Shown here: positions 52,794-60,864 of the stretch, in pieces | Layout of the letters: every line of letters begins with the position of its first letter | Numbering within the stretch: position 1 is the first letter of the stretch | Assembly: GCF_000005825.2 (NCBI RefSeq) | Contig: NC_013791.2 | Location: forward strand, 682,001-746,000 | Source of the DNA: Alkalihalophilus pseudofirmus OF4 | GTDB lineage: Bacteria; Bacillota; Bacilli; Bacillales; Bacillaceae_D | DNA length: 64,000 nt | Direction of reading: 5' to 3' | Program-made: the position numbers and the translations under genes | The notes under the pieces: generated by a model | What the model saw: only the letters and a program-made list of their open reading frames with translations | Told to the model about the DNA's origin: nothing | The model's database searches: none

Positions 52794-52880
52794 ATGTCTC
52801 AAGGATATCATGGTGGAGGTTTTGCGTTAATCGTGGTGTTGTTCATCTTATTAGTAATCGTCGGTGCAGCTTGGTGCTAG
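52794..52880 (+). CDS. YjcZ-type small spore membrane protein (28 aa)
   Basis: 28 residues: a short MSQGYHGGG head and the hydrophobic helix FALIVVLFILLVIVGAAWC. AGAGGAGGTG precedes the ATG. It shares FALIVVLFILLVI exactly with the next gene. These peptides sit in the forespore or coat region in B. subtilis; function is unknown. Confidence 0.88.
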   Translation: MSQGYHGGGFALIVVLFILLVIVGAAWC

Positions 52881-52936
52881 CATCTACACACCTCTTTACG
52901 GTTTAACACTTTACTAAGGGGGAGGAGGATTAAACA

Positions 52937-53026
52937 ATGGGTCACTCTTATGGATATAACGGATTCGCGTTGATCGTCGTGTTATTTATCTTATTAGTGA
53001 TTATCGGTGCTTCTTGGTGCTGCTAA
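52937..53026 (+). CDS. YjcZ-type small spore membrane protein (29 aa)
   Basis: 29 residues: MGHSYGYNG head and FALIVVLFILLVIIGASWCC. GGGGGAGGAGG precedes the ATG. It is a tandem duplicate of the gene 56 bases upstream and ends at its own terminator, so the two form one small operon. Confidence 0.88.
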   Translation: MGHSYGYNGFALIVVLFILLVIIGASWCC

Positions 53027-53033
53027 TCACCCA

Positions 53034-53071
53034 AAAAAGAATGGAGCGCTATTGCGCCCCATTCTTTTTGT
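53034..53071 (+). terminator. Terminator of the YjcZ-type pair
   Basis: AAAAAGAATGGAGCG and CGCCCCATTCTTTTT pair across a short loop, then TTTG. Confidence 0.9.
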
Positions 53072-53101
53072 TTACATAGACCTTACACTAATTTTAACGC
53101 T

Positions 53102-53245
53102 AGCCAAAGCAGTCGCCTTCGCTTTTTGTGTCTAGCTGCGGCTCCTTGTCTTGCGGGAAATAACGGTGCATCGAACGAAGCCAGGAGCGCTGCTCATCGC
53201 TTCCCCCTTATTTTACCGCAAGCCAAAGCAGTAGCCTTCGCTTTT
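53102..53245. repeat. Second dispersed repeat family, bounded by 25-base direct repeats
   Basis: AGCCAAAGCAGTCGCCTTCG at 53102 and AGCCAAAGCAGTAGCCTTCG at 53221, each followed by CTTTT, are direct repeats with one mismatch over 25 bases. Between them is TCTAGCTGCGGCTCCTTGTC, then ATCGAACGAAGCCAGGAGCG. The unit CCTTCGCTTTT...GTCTAGCTGCGG...TCGAACGAAG recurs at 60520-60785. It is noncoding. Confidence 0.7.
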
Positions 53246-53425
53246 CTAGGTAAACATGAATTTTACGTATGTGGATGTTAGTAAAATTGTCATTAAGATA
53301 TTAATTGTGCGAAAAACTTTTGGTTGTTTTTCAGACGGGATTTCTTTGCGTTCACATAAGGCATCCGTCATTGTATTGATCATATACAAAATAAATAGGG
53401 CAAAAAATACGAGAAATAAGACCAT
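53246..53425 (-). CDS. Small two-TM membrane protein, unknown
   Basis: 59 residues from ATG 53425, with TGGAGG eight bases upstream. Helix 1 is MVLFLVFFALFILYMINTM, followed by a charged loop CERKEIPSEKQPKVF and helix 2 NILMTILLTSTYVKFMF. The stop touches the repeat at 53245. It is just below the usual length cut-off. The opposite-strand frame over the same bases lacks these features. Not recognised. Confidence 0.65.
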   Translation of the reverse strand: MVLFLVFFALFILYMINTMTDALCERKEIPSEKQPKVFRTINILMTILLTSTYVKFMFT

Positions 53426-53593
53426 TCAATTGCCTCCAGTCTAGCTTTGTCTTATCTTAAACTTTATCAAAACTTTTTAAAAAAAGATAGAAGTATGCAT
53501 GATTTAGTTTTAATGATAAGGGGAATGCAGGGGTTAGGTGGTTTGTAAAATAGAATAAGAGTACGTATGATCAAAGGGAGAGGTGATGGAGAG

Positions 53594-54187
53594 ATGGAGA
53601 GATCGAAAAATAAGTTTCCATTTAAATTAGCGTTTTTAACGCTGCTCGCAATAAATATTATCGTGCTTATTATTGCTTTTGTTTTTGTCATGAGATTTAC
53701 AGGTCCAATTGATGAAGAACATCTATCGCAAGCTGCTCCAGTGGATAGTGAAGCAGCATTTACAATTGAGACTTCTAAAAGTAAATTAAATGGTTTAATC
53801 GCGAGGGAAATCGAAAAACAAGATGCTGGTGTTCCATATGTAGTAGAGCTTGGAGATGAATTGATTGAATTTAGGTCCGAGTTTAGTATTTTAGGTCAAA
53901 GAGTCCCTTTAGAAATGCATTTTGAACCGCAAGTGAGGGAGAATGGCGATGTTCTATTGCTAGCTGACCATATATCGGTCGGTATCTTGCAGCTTCCACA
54001 GGACCGGGCTATGCAGCTGATTAAAGAGTATGCTGACCTGCCTGAATGGGTAGATATCTATCCTGCAGATCGTTTGGCGCATATAAAAGTCACTGAAATT
54101 GATGTTGATCCGAAAATTGATTTTAGAGCAAAAGCCATCAATTTACCTGAAGATGAAATCACGTTTGAGATGATCGTAAATAATTAA
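53594..54187 (+). CDS. YpmS-like membrane-anchored protein (DUF2140)
   Basis: 197 residues from ATG 53594, chosen for AGGGAGAGGTGA ending seven bases upstream. One N-terminal TM helix (about 9-33, FKLAFLTLLAINIIVLIIAF) and an extracytoplasmic domain with LSQAAPVDSEAAFTIETSKS, VPLEMHFEPQVRENGDVLLLADHISVG and LPQDRAMQLIKEYADLPEWV, as in YpmS. Function unknown. Convergent with the DUF3267 gene. Confidence 0.8.
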   Translation: MERSKNKFPFKLAFLTLLAINIIVLIIAFVFVMRFTGPIDEEHLSQAAPVDSEAAFTIETSKSKLNGLIAREIEKQDAGVPYVVELGDELIEFRSEFSILGQRVPLEMHFEPQVRENGDVLLLADHISVGILQLPQDRAMQLIKEYADLPEWVDIYPADRLAHIKVTEIDVDPKIDFRAKAINLPEDEITFEMIVNN

Positions 54188-54197
54188 TTCAACATAC

Positions 54198-54234
54198 AAA
54201 AAGCAGAATCCACACCAATGGGTTCTGCTTTTTG
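54198..54234. terminator. Bidirectional terminator
   Basis: AAAAAGCAGAATCC and GGGTTCTGCTTTTT form a 14-bp stem with a short loop, serving both converging genes. Confidence 0.9.
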
Positions 54235-54780
54235 CTATACTGCTTGCTTTATTAGAATATGAAAGCCTTCATCATGATCCTCAATATAACACTGTTTAGG
54301 TGCTTTCATTAGGTGAGAAGCGTAAACCAAATCATAAAAGGCCAAGCCGAAATTGATCGATGTAAGGATCGAAAAATAAGGTAAAAATTGCGGCCACATA
54401 ATGGATCCTACCGCACCTGCTGTTGTAATAAATACTAAAGGTGAAAATAGAGCCAATAAGTAAACATTTCGGGAAAGCGGCTCCCTTAATTTGATATCCA
54501 TTAAAGGGAACAATAATTTCCTTGTACTGATTTTGATCTTTGCACGCCCGCCAAATAACCAAATGGGAAGGCAGTGAAGCAATTTATGTGTAAGGACTAA
54601 CCCAAATAAACTTAACACCACTGTAACAAAGCCAAATTGAGTAAATTCAGTTGTCTGCACAATCGTGCTCATGACTAAATAATAAAATAAAAATGATAGT
54701 AAAACAGTGCTTGATGAGAACATGATTAGGCGCAACGTTCCATAATCACGAGAAATATTAATGGTCTTCCAGCAGTTCAT
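54235..54780 (-). CDS. DUF3267-type membrane protein lacking the zincin Glu
   Basis: 181 residues from ATG 54780 (MNCWKTINISRDYGTLRL), chosen because TTGGAGGTG lies ten bases upstream. Four or so TM helices. Members of this family have an HExxH metalloprotease motif inside a helix; here the segment is HKLLH (His65, Lys66, His69), so both His remain and the catalytic Glu is Lys. It may be an inactive homologue. Downstream neighbours fit yhaJ of B. subtilis by position, but I do not assign that name. Confidence 0.7.
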   Translation of the reverse strand: MNCWKTINISRDYGTLRLIMFSSSTVLLSFLFYYLVMSTIVQTTEFTQFGFVTVVLSLFGLVLTHKLLHCLPIWLFGGRAKIKISTRKLLFPLMDIKLREPLSRNVYLLALFSPLVFITTAGAVGSIMWPQFLPYFSILTSINFGLAFYDLVYASHLMKAPKQCYIEDHDEGFHILIKQAV

Positions 54781-54959
54781 ATCTAAGCTGCACCTCCAAA
54801 ACAAGTTGAACCACAAGTTGGTTGAATATAAGGTCGAATCTAATAAAAGATAACTAGTAAATTTAATGCTCAACCTAATTGAATAATTTACGCCCTTTTT
54901 CTAGGAAATGCAATACCTCTGACAAAAATAAAAGGATTTCGACAATAATAAAAAAAGAC

Positions 54960-55005
54960 AATAAAAAAACGGAGCGATTTTTAGAAATCGTTCCGCAATT
55001 TTTTT
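54960..55005 (-). terminator. Terminator of hpr
   Basis: CGGAGCGATTT and AAATCGTTCCG form an 11-bp stem with A- and T-runs on either side. Confidence 0.85.
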
Positions 55006-55008
55006 CGG

Positions 55009-55605
55009 TTAAGATGACTCTTTCGTAAGAGAATGATCATCAAGCATTGGGCGTCTTGGAGACAAGCGGCCTTCTTCTTCAGTAAAGCCTTCTTCAAATT
55101 TTTGTAAGGTTTGTTCAAACATATCTACAAAATCAGGACCATAGATATGGCGAAGCATGCTCATGATTTCAGAGAATTCTGGGAATTTCCCGTATAATTC
55201 TTTGATTGGAAGGGCGCCCCCATACACTCCATATGTGCTAGGCTCATAGGTTTCTAATGTTTTTAAAAACATTTCCTTACCCTCTTCAGTTAGACAAACG
55301 TACGTATTTCGTTTATCATTCTCTTTTTTTGAAAACGTAAGGAATCCTCGTTCTTCCAGCTTCTTTGAAAAATTAAAAGCTGTTGATACATGCATCACTC
55401 CGAATTTGGCTATATCTGAAATAGACGCACCGTCAAGATGATAAGCAATCCAGAGAATATGATGTTCATTAATATTTAAATCAAATGGTTTAATCCATGT
55501 CTGCCAATCTTTTTCTACCGACTTCCAAAGTGCTTTACTTAATTGCGCAACCTTATGATTGAAAATAACAGACTGTTTTAAAGAGTAAGGTTCGTTTGGC
55601 TCCAT
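55009..55605 (-). CDS. hpr: Transition-state regulator Hpr (ScoC)
   Basis: 198 residues from ATG 55605 ([18 protein letters not shown]), chosen for AGGGGGAG upstream; an ATG eight codons earlier lacks a site. MarR-type winged helix: [51 protein letters not shown] (family core, about 42-92) and [16 protein letters not shown] wing. Hpr represses extracellular proteases, sporulation and peptide-permease genes during the transition to stationary phase. yhaH lies upstream as in B. subtilis. Confidence 0.93.
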   Translation of the reverse strand: MEPNEPYSLKQSVIFNHKVAQLSKALWKSVEKDWQTWIKPFDLNINEHHILWIAYHLDGASISDIAKFGVMHVSTAFNFSKKLEERGFLTFSKKENDKRNTYVCLTEEGKEMFLKTLETYEPSTYGVYGGALPIKELYGKFPEFSEIMSMLRHIYGPDFVDMFEQTLQKFEEGFTEEEGRLSPRRPMLDDHSLTKESS

Positions 55606-55791
55606 TTTTCTCCCCCTATCACGCTTCATATTTCTTTATCTTTTATAAAGCTATTTCTGAATACTTTTATTACTTATTATGACAAGGAATGTGTCAAAAA
55701 GAAAGAGGAATTCTCTTCTTTTTAGAAATTTTCTAAAAAATGTTTGTAAATCTATATTTATATAGTGATTATTTACTAAAGAGAAAGCAGC

Positions 55792-56139
55792 TTAATCTAG
55801 CTGCTTCATCTGAGATACTCGGCGTTGAAGTTCTTCTGTATCTTTTCTTAGCTGATCGATACTTGGCTGAACCTCTTTTTGCCAGTCAGAAATACTTTCT
55901 TTCACTTCTGAGCTAACTGCTTTAATTGATTGAATGCCTAGCTGGGTTGTTTCTGTTACTTTTTCTTTTAATACGATGGAATCATTAGAAAATTGCTTAA
56001 CACCTTTACGTACTTTTAGAACTCGATCCTTACACGTTTCTTGAAGCTCACGACCTGATGCTGGGGTAGTGAATAGAGTAGCTGTACCTGCTACTACAAC
56101 TCCAGCAACAATCCCAGAAAGTAAAGATTTAATATGCAT
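55792..56139 (-). CDS. yhaH: YtxH-domain protein YhaH
   Basis: 115 residues. One N-terminal hydrophobic segment (LLSGIVAGVVVAGTATLFTT, about 5-24) with the GR following it, as in YtxH proteins, then a long charged coiled-coil (about 30-113). B. subtilis YhaH is a general-stress protein of about 118 residues next to hpr. GAGGTGAG precedes the ATG. Confidence 0.85.
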   Translation of the reverse strand: MHIKSLLSGIVAGVVVAGTATLFTTPASGRELQETCKDRVLKVRKGVKQFSNDSIVLKEKVTETTQLGIQSIKAVSSEVKESISDWQKEVQPSIDQLRKDTEELQRRVSQMKQLD

Positions 56140-56219
56140 ATTTTTCTCACCTCATCCATAATTGATCGTCATGTGTGCCATCTGCCGCTCATACAATAAA
56201 AAAAGGAGGGAAGATGACT

Positions 56220-56414
56220 ATGCAGCACGCACTCATTTTATTGGTACTATCTGTAAGTTTATTATTGATGTATAGTCTCATTTATTCAATTTCAAGGTTT
56301 GTGAAAACGAAAGATGCTTCAGAGAGAACCTATTGGAGAAAAACAATATTGATCATGTTTACATGTTTTATCATCAGTGGAGTCCTATCTGGATGGCTTT
56401 TAGTATATGTCTAG
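56220..56414 (+). CDS. Small two-TM membrane protein, unknown
   Basis: 64 residues from ATG 56220: AAAGGAGGG ends nine bases upstream, while the ATG at 56214 is only three bases from it. Two helices, LILLVLSVSLLLMYSLIYSI and ILIMFTCFIISGVLSGWLLV, with a basic loop between. Not recognised. Confidence 0.65.
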   Translation: MQHALILLVLSVSLLLMYSLIYSISRFVKTKDASERTYWRKTILIMFTCFIISGVLSGWLLVYV

Positions 56415-56445
56415 AAGAGAGCTGTTCATTTACAGCTCTCTTTCT
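56415..56445. terminator. Terminator between a small membrane gene and serC
   Basis: AGAGAGCTGT and ACAGCTCTCT form a perfect 10-bp stem, loop TCATTT, followed by TTCT. Confidence 0.85.
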
Positions 56446-56447
56446 AA

Positions 56448-57536
56448 TTAAGCGTGTTTATTTTGGAATTCAACCATGAATGCTCTTAGTGCTTCACAAG
56501 CTTCTAATGGAACAGCATTATAAATTGATGCACGACATCCCCCAACAGAACGGTGTCCACCTAAACCGACAAAGCCTTTTTCAGCTGCTTCGCTTAAGAA
56601 AGATTTAGTGAGTTCTTCGCTTTTTAAAGTGAACGTTACATTCATATGAGATCGGCTTTCATTTGTCGCATGTCCTGTATAGAAGCCATTGCTTTCATCA
56701 ATGGTAGCATAAAGGAGCTGTGCTTTTTTGGCGTTTGCTTGAGCAATACCGCTTGCACCGCCTTGATCCTTCACCCACTGTAAAACATTACGAAGCATGT
56801 AGATCGCAAATGTTGGTGGGGTATGGTACAGGGAATCGGCTTTAGCATGCGTTTGGTAACGAAGAATAGTTGGAATTTGGTCATTGGCGCTCTCTAGCAA
56901 ATCTTTTCTGATAATAACAACTGTTACACCAGAAGGGCCAAGATTTTTTTGTGCTCCTGCGTAAATCATTCCAAATTTGCTGACGTCAATCGGTCGCGAG
57001 AGGATATCACTCGACATGTCTGCAATTAAAGGAACATCTTTTGTATCTGGATAGGTGGACCACTGTGTACCGAAGATGGTGTTATTTGATGTAATATGAA
57101 TGTATGCATCATTTGCATTAATTTCAGATGAGTTAACTTCAGGGATTGAACGGTAATTTTCATCTTTTGAAGAGGAAAGAATCTTCGCTTCGCCAACTAA
57201 TTGAGCTTCTTTTAGAGCTTTTTCAGACCATGAACCACTCATAACAAAGCTTGCTGTTTTACCTTCTTTAAGCAAGTTCATCGGAATCATTGAAAATTGC
57301 AAGCTAGCGCCGCCTTGAAGAAAGAGAATCTCGTAGTTGTCAGGAATCTCTAAGAGTTCGGTTAGTAAACTTTTAGCTTCTTGATGGACTGCTTCGTATG
57401 TTTTGCTGCGGTGGCTAAGCTCCATAACTGACATGCCGCTGTCACCGAAATTAAGTAATTCTTCTTGTGCTTTTTCTAATACTGGCTTAGGCAGGGCTGA
57501 AGGGCCTGCATTAAAGTTAAAAACCTGTTTGCTCAT
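56448..57536 (-). CDS. serC: Phosphoserine aminotransferase
   Basis: 362 residues from ATG 57536 (MSKQVFNFNAGPSALP). It converts 3-phosphohydroxypyruvate and glutamate to phosphoserine, the second step of serine synthesis. PLP lysine is Lys197 in YAGAQKNLGPSGVTVVI; FLQGGASLQFSMIPMNL and the C-terminal EKGFVGLGGHRSVGGCRASIYNA phosphate-binding region are typical. GGAGAG precedes the ATG. B. subtilis serC occupies the same position between yhaH and hit. Confidence 0.96.
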   Translation of the reverse strand: MSKQVFNFNAGPSALPKPVLEKAQEELLNFGDSGMSVMELSHRSKTYEAVHQEAKSLLTELLEIPDNYEILFLQGGASLQFSMIPMNLLKEGKTASFVMSGSWSEKALKEAQLVGEAKILSSSKDENYRSIPEVNSSEINANDAYIHITSNNTIFGTQWSTYPDTKDVPLIADMSSDILSRPIDVSKFGMIYAGAQKNLGPSGVTVVIIRKDLLESANDQIPTILRYQTHAKADSLYHTPPTFAIYMLRNVLQWVKDQGGASGIAQANAKKAQLLYATIDESNGFYTGHATNESRSHMNVTFTLKSEELTKSFLSEAAEKGFVGLGGHRSVGGCRASIYNAVPLEACEALRAFMVEFQNKHA

Positions 57537-57651
57537 TTCTCTCTCCACTCCTTTAATTCGGTACTACAGTAATGTTTTTTCTAATACGATTATCGTACCA
57601 TAATTTATTTAAAAAAGGAGAAGAAAGGAGAGATATTTTCTGAATGTACAG

Positions 57652-57681
57652 AAAAAAAGAACTGACCATTTGGTCAGTTCG
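57652..57681 (-). terminator. Terminator of hit
   Basis: GAACTGACC and GGTCAGTTC form a perfect 9-bp stem around ATTT; the T-run on the minus strand follows. The hit stop codon lies inside the stem. Confidence 0.9.
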
Positions 57682-58108
57682 TAACATGTGCAGAAATAGC
57701 AGCTGCCATTTCTTGCAATTCTTCTGGCTTATAGTCTGAGCTGTGATCTTTCCATACTGCGCCAAATCCATCGCCCTTACCGTAGCGAGGAATTAAATGG
57801 ACATGATAGTGAAAGACAGTTTGGCCAGCTGTTTCCCCGTTATTATTTACTATGTTTAATCCTTCAGGCTTGTATGTAGCTTTAAGGCCTTTTGCTAATT
57901 TCGGAACAACTGAGAAAAGGTGGCGGGCAAGTTCTGTATCAAGCTCAAACACATCTGCCTTGTGAGCTTTAGGTATTAATAATGTATGCCCTTTTGTAAC
58001 TTGACTAATATCCATAAAAGCTAGAACCTTTTCATCTTCATAAACTTTTGCAGAAGGAATCTCTCCCTTAATGATCTTACAAAATATACAATTTACATCG
58101 TGAGACAT
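57674..58108 (-). CDS. hit: HIT-family nucleotide-binding hydrolase
   Basis: 144 residues. HinT-type purine nucleoside phosphoramidase fold: CIFCKIIKGEIPSAKVYED with a Cys pair, GHTLLIPKAHKADVFEL and the histidine triad HYHVHLIPRY near residue 98-107. Substrates are probably AMP-linked phosphoramidates. AAAGGGTGA precedes the ATG. It is divergent from the acyl-CoA ligase and neighbour of ecsA in B. subtilis. Confidence 0.95.
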   Translation of the reverse strand: MSHDVNCIFCKIIKGEIPSAKVYEDEKVLAFMDISQVTKGHTLLIPKAHKADVFELDTELARHLFSVVPKLAKGLKATYKPEGLNIVNNNGETAGQTVFHYHVHLIPRYGKGDGFGAVWKDHSSDYKPEELQEMAAAISAHVTN

Positions 58109-58247
58109 CTTATCACCCTTTCGATTTGATTTGGATAAATATAGATTAAATATGGAGTAATTTTCTTTTTTCTACTATATCTTAGTGAGTTATGGACATG
58201 CAAGTCGTTCGTCTGTTTTGTAACAGAAGATAAACATCAGTGTGTTA

Positions 58248-58276
58248 TTGGCACAGTAAGGGCTATATGGTATGAT
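58248..58276 (+). promoter_or_regulatory. Sigma-A promoter of the acyl-CoA ligase
   Basis: TTGGCA at 58248-58253 and TATGAT at 58271-58276 with a 17-base spacer, 44 bases upstream of the start. Confidence 0.7.
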
Positions 58277-58319
58277 ATAGTTAGAAAATTTAAATAAATC
58301 AGAAGCAGGAGGAACGATT

Positions 58320-59906
58320 ATGCATGTACCTTTAGTTTTGCTTGATTTTCTAGATGGTGCTGTTGAATTATATGGGGATAAGCCAGCTATTGTCGGAGAA
58401 GAGAGAACGCTTACATATCAGCAATTAAATGAACGAGTACAACAATTGTCTTATGGATTAACAAAGCTAGGTATCCAAAAAGGAGACAAAGTTGCTTACC
58501 TTGCTCCCAATACAGAAGATATGCTTGAAGGCTTCTATGGCGTGTTTCAGGTAGGAGCAGTGATGACTTCTTTAAATACACGATTAAAGCCCGAAGATTA
58601 CTTGTTTATCTTAAATCATAGTGAATCTCAAGTGCTTTTTGTTGACCAAGAATTGTACCCTCTAGTGGAGCCTGTTATTGATAAGCTAGAAACAGTAAAA
58701 CACATTATCATTCATGGAGCTAAAGAGGATCAACAGGCAGGGGTTTCATATGAGCGATGGCTCAGTCAGTTTCCAACAGACGAGTTTAAACGTGTTCCTT
58801 TAGAAGAAAATGATCTAGCAAATATTTTATATACTAGCGGTACAACTGGAAATCCCAAAGGTGTTATGTTAACGCACCGCAGCAACTACCTGCATGCTTT
58901 AAGTACTCAGCATCATTTGCGTGTGAGTGATCAAGATACGTTGCTGCATGTATTGCCAATGTTCCATGTGAATGGATGGGGTTCGCCGTTTTATTACACA
59001 GCGAACGGTGCAACGCAAGTAATGCTTAGAAAAATCGATCCGAAAACTATTTTTGAAAAAATTGAGAAAAATGGGGTAACCGTAGCTCATATGGCACCTA
59101 CTGTTTTAAACATGCTGCTTGAATATGCTAAAACAGAAAATGTGCCGAAAAGGGATAATATGAGAGTCGTGATCGCTGGGTCTGCTCCGCCTCCTGCATT
59201 TGTAACACGTGTGGAGGAAGAATTGGGCTGGGAGTTTATTCAAGTGTATGGAATGACTGAATCAAGCCCGCTTGTAACAACTTCTCAAATCCGTTCAGAA
59301 CAGCTTTCTTTTGATGATGCAGCGAAAGCTCGTCTAAAAGCAAAAACAGGCTATTCGATGATTGGATCAAAGTTGAAGGTTGTGAATGAGTACGGTGAGA
59401 AAGTAGCGGCGGATGGCAAAAGCATCGGAGAGATTGTTGTCCGTTCAAATGGAGTTATGGAAGGCTACTGGAAAAACCCTGATGCTACGAGTGAGACGAT
59501 TCGGGATGGCTGGCTGCATACGGGGGATATGGCCACTGTAGATGAACATGGTTATATGGAAATTGTAGACCGTAAAAAAGATGTCATCATCAGTGGTGGA
59601 GAAAATATTTCTTCTATTGAAGTAGAAGGCGTCCTATATGAGCACCCTGCTGTTTTAGAAGCGGCTGTCATTGCCGTTCCTCACGAGAAGTGGGGAGAAG
59701 TTCCACACGCTGTCGTCGTATTGCGTGAGGGACATCAGCTTACTGAAGAAGAAGTGATTCAATTTGCTAGAAGTAAAATGGCTCATTTTAAAGCTCCTAA
59801 AAGCGTAGTATTTGCAGAAGCACTTCCAAAAACGGCCTCTGGAAAAATCCAAAAGGTTCAAATCCGTAAAGAATATTGGGGCGAAGGAGCAAGAATGGTT
59901 AACTAA
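58320..59906 (+). CDS. Fatty-acyl-CoA ligase (ANL superfamily)
   Basis: 528 residues. P-loop YTSGTTGNPKGVMLTH, the linker VLPMFHVNGWG, A5 YGMTESSPLVT, A7/A8 TGDMATVDEHGYMEIVDRKKDVIISGGENISSIEVE and the catalytic lysine in TASGKIQKVQIRKEYW. It resembles medium/long-chain fatty acid or methylmercaptopropionate ligases. GCAGGAGGAAC precedes the ATG. Its own sigma-A promoter and terminator make it monocistronic. The substrate is not determined by context. Confidence 0.87.
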   Translation: MHVPLVLLDFLDGAVELYGDKPAIVGEERTLTYQQLNERVQQLSYGLTKLGIQKGDKVAYLAPNTEDMLEGFYGVFQVGAVMTSLNTRLKPEDYLFILNHSESQVLFVDQELYPLVEPVIDKLETVKHIIIHGAKEDQQAGVSYERWLSQFPTDEFKRVPLEENDLANILYTSGTTGNPKGVMLTHRSNYLHALSTQHHLRVSDQDTLLHVLPMFHVNGWGSPFYYTANGATQVMLRKIDPKTIFEKIEKNGVTVAHMAPTVLNMLLEYAKTENVPKRDNMRVVIAGSAPPPAFVTRVEEELGWEFIQVYGMTESSPLVTTSQIRSEQLSFDDAAKARLKAKTGYSMIGSKLKVVNEYGEKVAADGKSIGEIVVRSNGVMEGYWKNPDATSETIRDGWLHTGDMATVDEHGYMEIVDRKKDVIISGGENISSIEVEGVLYEHPAVLEAAVIAVPHEKWGEVPHAVVVLREGHQLTEEEVIQFARSKMAHFKAPKSVVFAEALPKTASGKIQKVQIRKEYWGEGARMVN

Positions 59907-59923
59907 TAAGCGTATGTTAAGAG

Positions 59924-59970
59924 AGGGAGCAGTCCAATGAGCAATCATGTAGGACTGCTTCTTTTATTTG
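59924..59970 (+). terminator. Terminator of the acyl-CoA ligase gene
   Basis: GAGCAGTCC and GGACTGCTTC form the stem across a 16-base loop, followed by TTTTATTT. Confidence 0.75.
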
Positions 59971-60052
59971 GGGGAATAATGCAAATGATACAGGGGGTAG
60001 TCTTGTAGAAAATATTGGTTCTATCAATATAACTGATGATGAAATCCTATTA

Positions 60053-60502
60053 GTGATAGATGTAAATGATTTTGCTGATGGAGAAAGCTTTAAACGTAAA
60101 CTAAATATCTTCTCAAAATATGTGAAGCAGAAATCCGTTTTGTTTAAGCTGCAGCAACGGAGCATTCCTTTTATTTTCTCAGAAGATGACGACGAAGGAA
60201 TATATAGAACTCATCGATTTTCTTTGAAATGCACGACAGCTGATATACGTTACAGCCCTATGATAAAAGCAATCTGTAATCAAGATATGGGGCTTAAGCC
60301 AGCTATTTCTCATGATGTCTATTTTATAAATCGTGAAAAGGAAACCGTTTTTCATATTTACGATGATAGGGGCTGTGACTTGATTGCTACATCGACTGAT
60401 AGAATACGGACTATTTACGACAAATATAATGACTGGATATTAGATTATGATCGCAATCAAATTGATAAAGTCTTTCAAAATAGTTCAATAACAGACAGGT
60501 AG
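60053..60502 (+). pseudogene. DUF3885-domain gene, 5'-truncated
   Basis: 149 residues if started at GTG 60053, but no ribosome binding site precedes it. The reading frame is open back to 59921, through the previous gene's terminator, without an ATG. The visible part is the C-terminal two thirds of a DUF3885 domain: RYSPMIKAICNQDMG, EVFFIN-like DVYFINREKETVFHIYDDRGCDLIA and YDKYNDWILDYDRNQIDKVF. The family is normally near 200 residues, so the N-terminus is missing. It ends just before a repeat. Probably a remnant; an intact short protein cannot be excluded. Confidence 0.55.
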
Positions 60503-60519
60503 GGTATTAGACTTTTATT

Positions 60520-60785
60520 TGGCCGCATGCCAGCCCAGTCGCTTTCGCTTTTCTTGTCTAACTGCGGGGCATTGTCCTTCGAGAAACTTTTGTGAATCAA
60601 ACGAAGTCAAAAAGCGACTTCTTTTTGCTTCCCCTAAGTTTTCGAATGCCAGGGCATGCCCCTTCGCTTTTCTTTGTCTAGCTGCATGATTCAGGTACTC
60701 GGTGCCTTCACTTCGCCAAACGAAGCAAAAGGAGGCTTCTAATTGTCGAACCTCCAGCCTCCTCTTACCTAATCGAATCATTTCG
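60520..60785. repeat. Second dispersed repeat family, compound copy
   Basis: Contains CGCTTTCGCTTTTCTTGTCTA, then ATCAAACGAAGTCAAAAAGCG, then CCCTTCGCTTTTCTTTGTCT followed by AGCTGCATGATTC and CCAAACGAAGC. Thus the core CTTCGCTTTTCTT-GTCTAGCTGC...AACGAAG occurs twice within 260 bases, and once at 53102-53245. The minus-strand frame across it (60515-60781) is an artefact of the repeat. Confidence 0.65.
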
Positions 60786-60864
60786 CTTTTCTTTTTTTAT
60801 TCACATTTTCTTTGGGTGGGGCGTGCTATAATACGGGTGGTTACCTTGTGAAAGGAGAATGGAT

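Noticed and set aside
53256-53444. Plus-strand ORF of 62 codons
   Set aside because: The opposite strand over the same bases has a proper SD and a two-TM protein; the plus-strand product has neither.
60515-60781. Minus-strand ORF of 88 codons
   Set aside because: It lies wholly inside the compound repeat and its sequence follows the repeat units; no ribosome binding site or recognisable domain.
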